In this document: positions 4,625 through 5,856 of the stretch, in pieces
Layout: each line of letters opens with the position of its first letter
How positions within the stretch are numbered: position 1 is the first letter of the stretch
DNA from: JBLIAZ01 sp047632015
GTDB lineage: Bacteria > Bacteroidota > Bacteroidia > Flavobacteriales_C > GCA-002722245
Assembly (NCBI GenBank): GCA_047632015.1
Contig: JBLIBC010000174.1
Span: 1-5,856, forward strand
Length of the DNA: 5,856 nucleotides
Reading direction: 5' to 3'
Notes under the pieces: generated by a model
What the model was told of the DNA's origin: nothing
Seen by the model: only the letters and a program-made list of their open reading frames with translations
Database searches by the model: none
Translations under genes and position numbers: made by a program

Positions 4625-5803
4625 ATGAAAACGACCTCACTTTCTTTTCTTGCTTTTTTCAATCTTTCATTGGGACTAGTTGCCCAAAATGTGACAATTC
4701 CTGACACTGTATTTAAAGCCTATTTACTGGGAGAAACCAGCCTAAATCTTAACCTAGACAATGAAATTCAAATTACAGAAGCGGCTGCTTTTACCGGGAC
4801 AATTAATTGCGGAGGGAAGGGTATTTCCGATTTAACGGGAATCGCTTCTTTTACTGCAACAACAGAGTTACGATGTGATTATAACAACCTAACCACTTTA
4901 GACGTTTCTAAAAACACTGCATTAGTCGAATTACGCTGCAATAACAACATGTTAACTTCTATCAATCTACCAACTAGCAGCGCATTAACGAATCTATCTT
5001 GCTGGGAAAATAAGCTAGTAGATTTAGATATTTCGCAAAACCCGAACTTAGGATACCTTAGTTGCGAAGACAATCAAATTTCATCTATGGATGTTTCAAA
5101 TAATTTCGAATTGTACAGTTTAACCTGTGGAAGGAATGAAATTACTTCAATAAATTTTGGCAACATAAACAAAATTAGATGGCTAAAATGTCCAGGTAAT
5201 AAATTAATAAACCTCGATGTGTCAAAACAGATTCCGTTGGGAACCTTAATTTGTTACGATAATAACCTAGACAGTCTTGACTTAAAAAATAATATGGGCA
5301 TAGATCATTTAGAGTGTTCATCAAACAACATCAAGTCCTTAGATCTTAGCGGTATGCCTTACTTAACTCTTCTTGATTGTGGTCTTAACAAGTTGACTTC
5401 CTTAAATTTAAAAAATGGCGAAAACACAAACATTGAAACTTACGCTTCTTGGTTCAATCCAAATTTAACATGCATCCAAGTTGATGATCCAGCGTACAGC
5501 ACTGCAAATTGGATTGCGGTTGACACTGTATCAACGTTCAGTGCAAATTGTTCAGGAACAATAGGTGTCAGTACAATTTCAAACAGCCCTTTAAGGGTTT
5601 ATCCAAACCCAACAACTAACAGTTTGCACGTTAACATACGTGGTATTAAAAAGGTTAAAATACTTGATTTGAGAGGAGGTGTTGTTAAAGTAATTGGAGT
5701 CAAATCGAATAATATTAACGTCAGCGACCTTGCACCTGGCAGTTACCTTATACAAGTAATTACAGAAAACAAAATGTTTCACAGTTCATTTGTAAAACAA
5801 TAA
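4625..5803 (+). CDS. Secreted leucine-rich repeat protein with T9SS sorting domain
   Basis: A 392-residue exported protein. Signal peptide about 1-20 (LSFLAFFNLSLGLVA, then QN). The N-terminal cap, VTIPDTVFKAYLL to EIQITEAAAFTGTI, is typical of a Bacteroidota LRR family. Ten repeats of the form L-x-x-L-x-C-x-x-N-x-L-x-S-L-D-L-S-x-N run from about 57 to 262. Cysteines lie at 62, 84, 105, 126, 147, 168, 189, 210, 231 and 252: one step of 22, then 21 throughout. A cap region with C283 and C309 follows (LTCIQVDDP ... NWIAVD). The T9SS sorting domain is about 322-392 (YPNP at 326-329, DLAPGSYLIQV, ending FVKQ). Such proteins are thought to act in binding or adhesion at the cell surface; the ligand is unknown. 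No Shine-Dalgarno precedes the ATG. No good terminator is visible in the 53 bases after the stop, and it has no partner gene in the window. Confidence 0.9.
   Translation: MKTTSLSFLAFFNLSLGLVAQNVTIPDTVFKAYLLGETSLNLNLDNEIQITEAAAFTGTINCGGKGISDLTGIASFTATTELRCDYNNLTTLDVSKNTALVELRCNNNMLTSINLPTSSALTNLSCWENKLVDLDISQNPNLGYLSCEDNQISSMDVSNNFELYSLTCGRNEITSINFGNINKIRWLKCPGNKLINLDVSKQIPLGTLICYDNNLDSLDLKNNMGIDHLECSSNNIKSLDLSGMPYLTLLDCGLNKLTSLNLKNGENTNIETYASWFNPNLTCIQVDDPAYSTANWIAVDTVSTFSANCSGTIGVSTISNSPLRVYPNPTTNSLHVNIRGIKKVKILDLRGGVVKVIGVKSNNINVSDLAPGSYLIQVITENKMFHSSFVKQ
4808..5380 (+). repeat. LRR coding repeats, 63-bp period
   Basis: This stretch spans the cysteine at residue 62 to the cysteine at residue 252, ten LRR units. 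After the first step of 22 residues, the spacing is exactly 21 residues (63 bases). At DNA level the units are diverged, so this is an old protein repeat rather than a recent DNA duplication, unlike the expansin linker. Confidence 0.88.
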
Positions 5804-5856
5804 TGTTGCTTTCCTAGAAAATAGTAAAGGGAAAGTAGGTTTGAAAGTATACAAGG

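Noticed and set aside
5808..5836. Possible terminator after the LRR gene: CTTTCC and GGAAAG arms
   Set aside because: The 6-bp stem has a loop of about 15 bases and no following U-run; too weak to call.

Overview
The window looks like a chromosomal piece of a low-GC member of the Bacteroidota, most likely a Flavobacteriales-type organism. Three things support this. Two genes encode secreted proteins with a type IX secretion (T9SS) C-terminal sorting domain (a YPNP motif followed by a G-L-Y/S-Y-I/L-hydrophobic strand and a basic end). One promoter matches the Bacteroidota -33/-7 pattern (TTG, about 20 nt, TAnnTTTG). Several genes lack a Shine-Dalgarno site. The genus cannot be fixed from the sequence alone.

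Layout. Positions 22-828 (minus) hold a complete DUF1853-family protein. A hairpin terminator at 884-918 separates it from 939-2378 (minus), a secreted multi-domain expansin. The expansin has a signal peptide, a CBM5/12-like module, two near-identical Cys-rich 28-residue repeats, a double-psi beta-barrel (DPBB), an expansin D2/CBM63-like domain and a T9SS tail. A 369-base divergent intergenic region carries the expansin promoter and leads to 2748-2930 (plus). That gene encodes a 60-residue acidic protein ending in GG plus a two-cysteine tail, and the end of the tail is repeated in frame just after the stop codon. Positions 4212-3009 (minus) are an overlapping two-gene operon: a winged-helix-type regulator followed by a DNA-polymerase-beta-like nucleotidyltransferase of the AbiEii-like kind. 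It resembles a toxin-antitoxin or phage-defence pair and has a TCGCGAA tandem/palindromic operator candidate upstream. A 412-base intergenic region follows, with a possible 19-codon leader ORF behind a perfect Shine-Dalgarno. The last gene, 4625-5803 (plus), encodes a secreted leucine-rich-repeat protein with a cysteine ladder of nearly exact 21-residue spacing and a T9SS tail.

How the genes relate. The genes are mostly separate units. The expansin and the LRR protein would share the T9SS export route, but no T9SS machinery is encoded here. The regulator/nucleotidyltransferase pair is the only clear operon and the best candidate for an accessory system. The small GG/Cys protein and the 19-codon ORF are the least explained elements. 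No RNA gene, insertion sequence or CRISPR array was seen.
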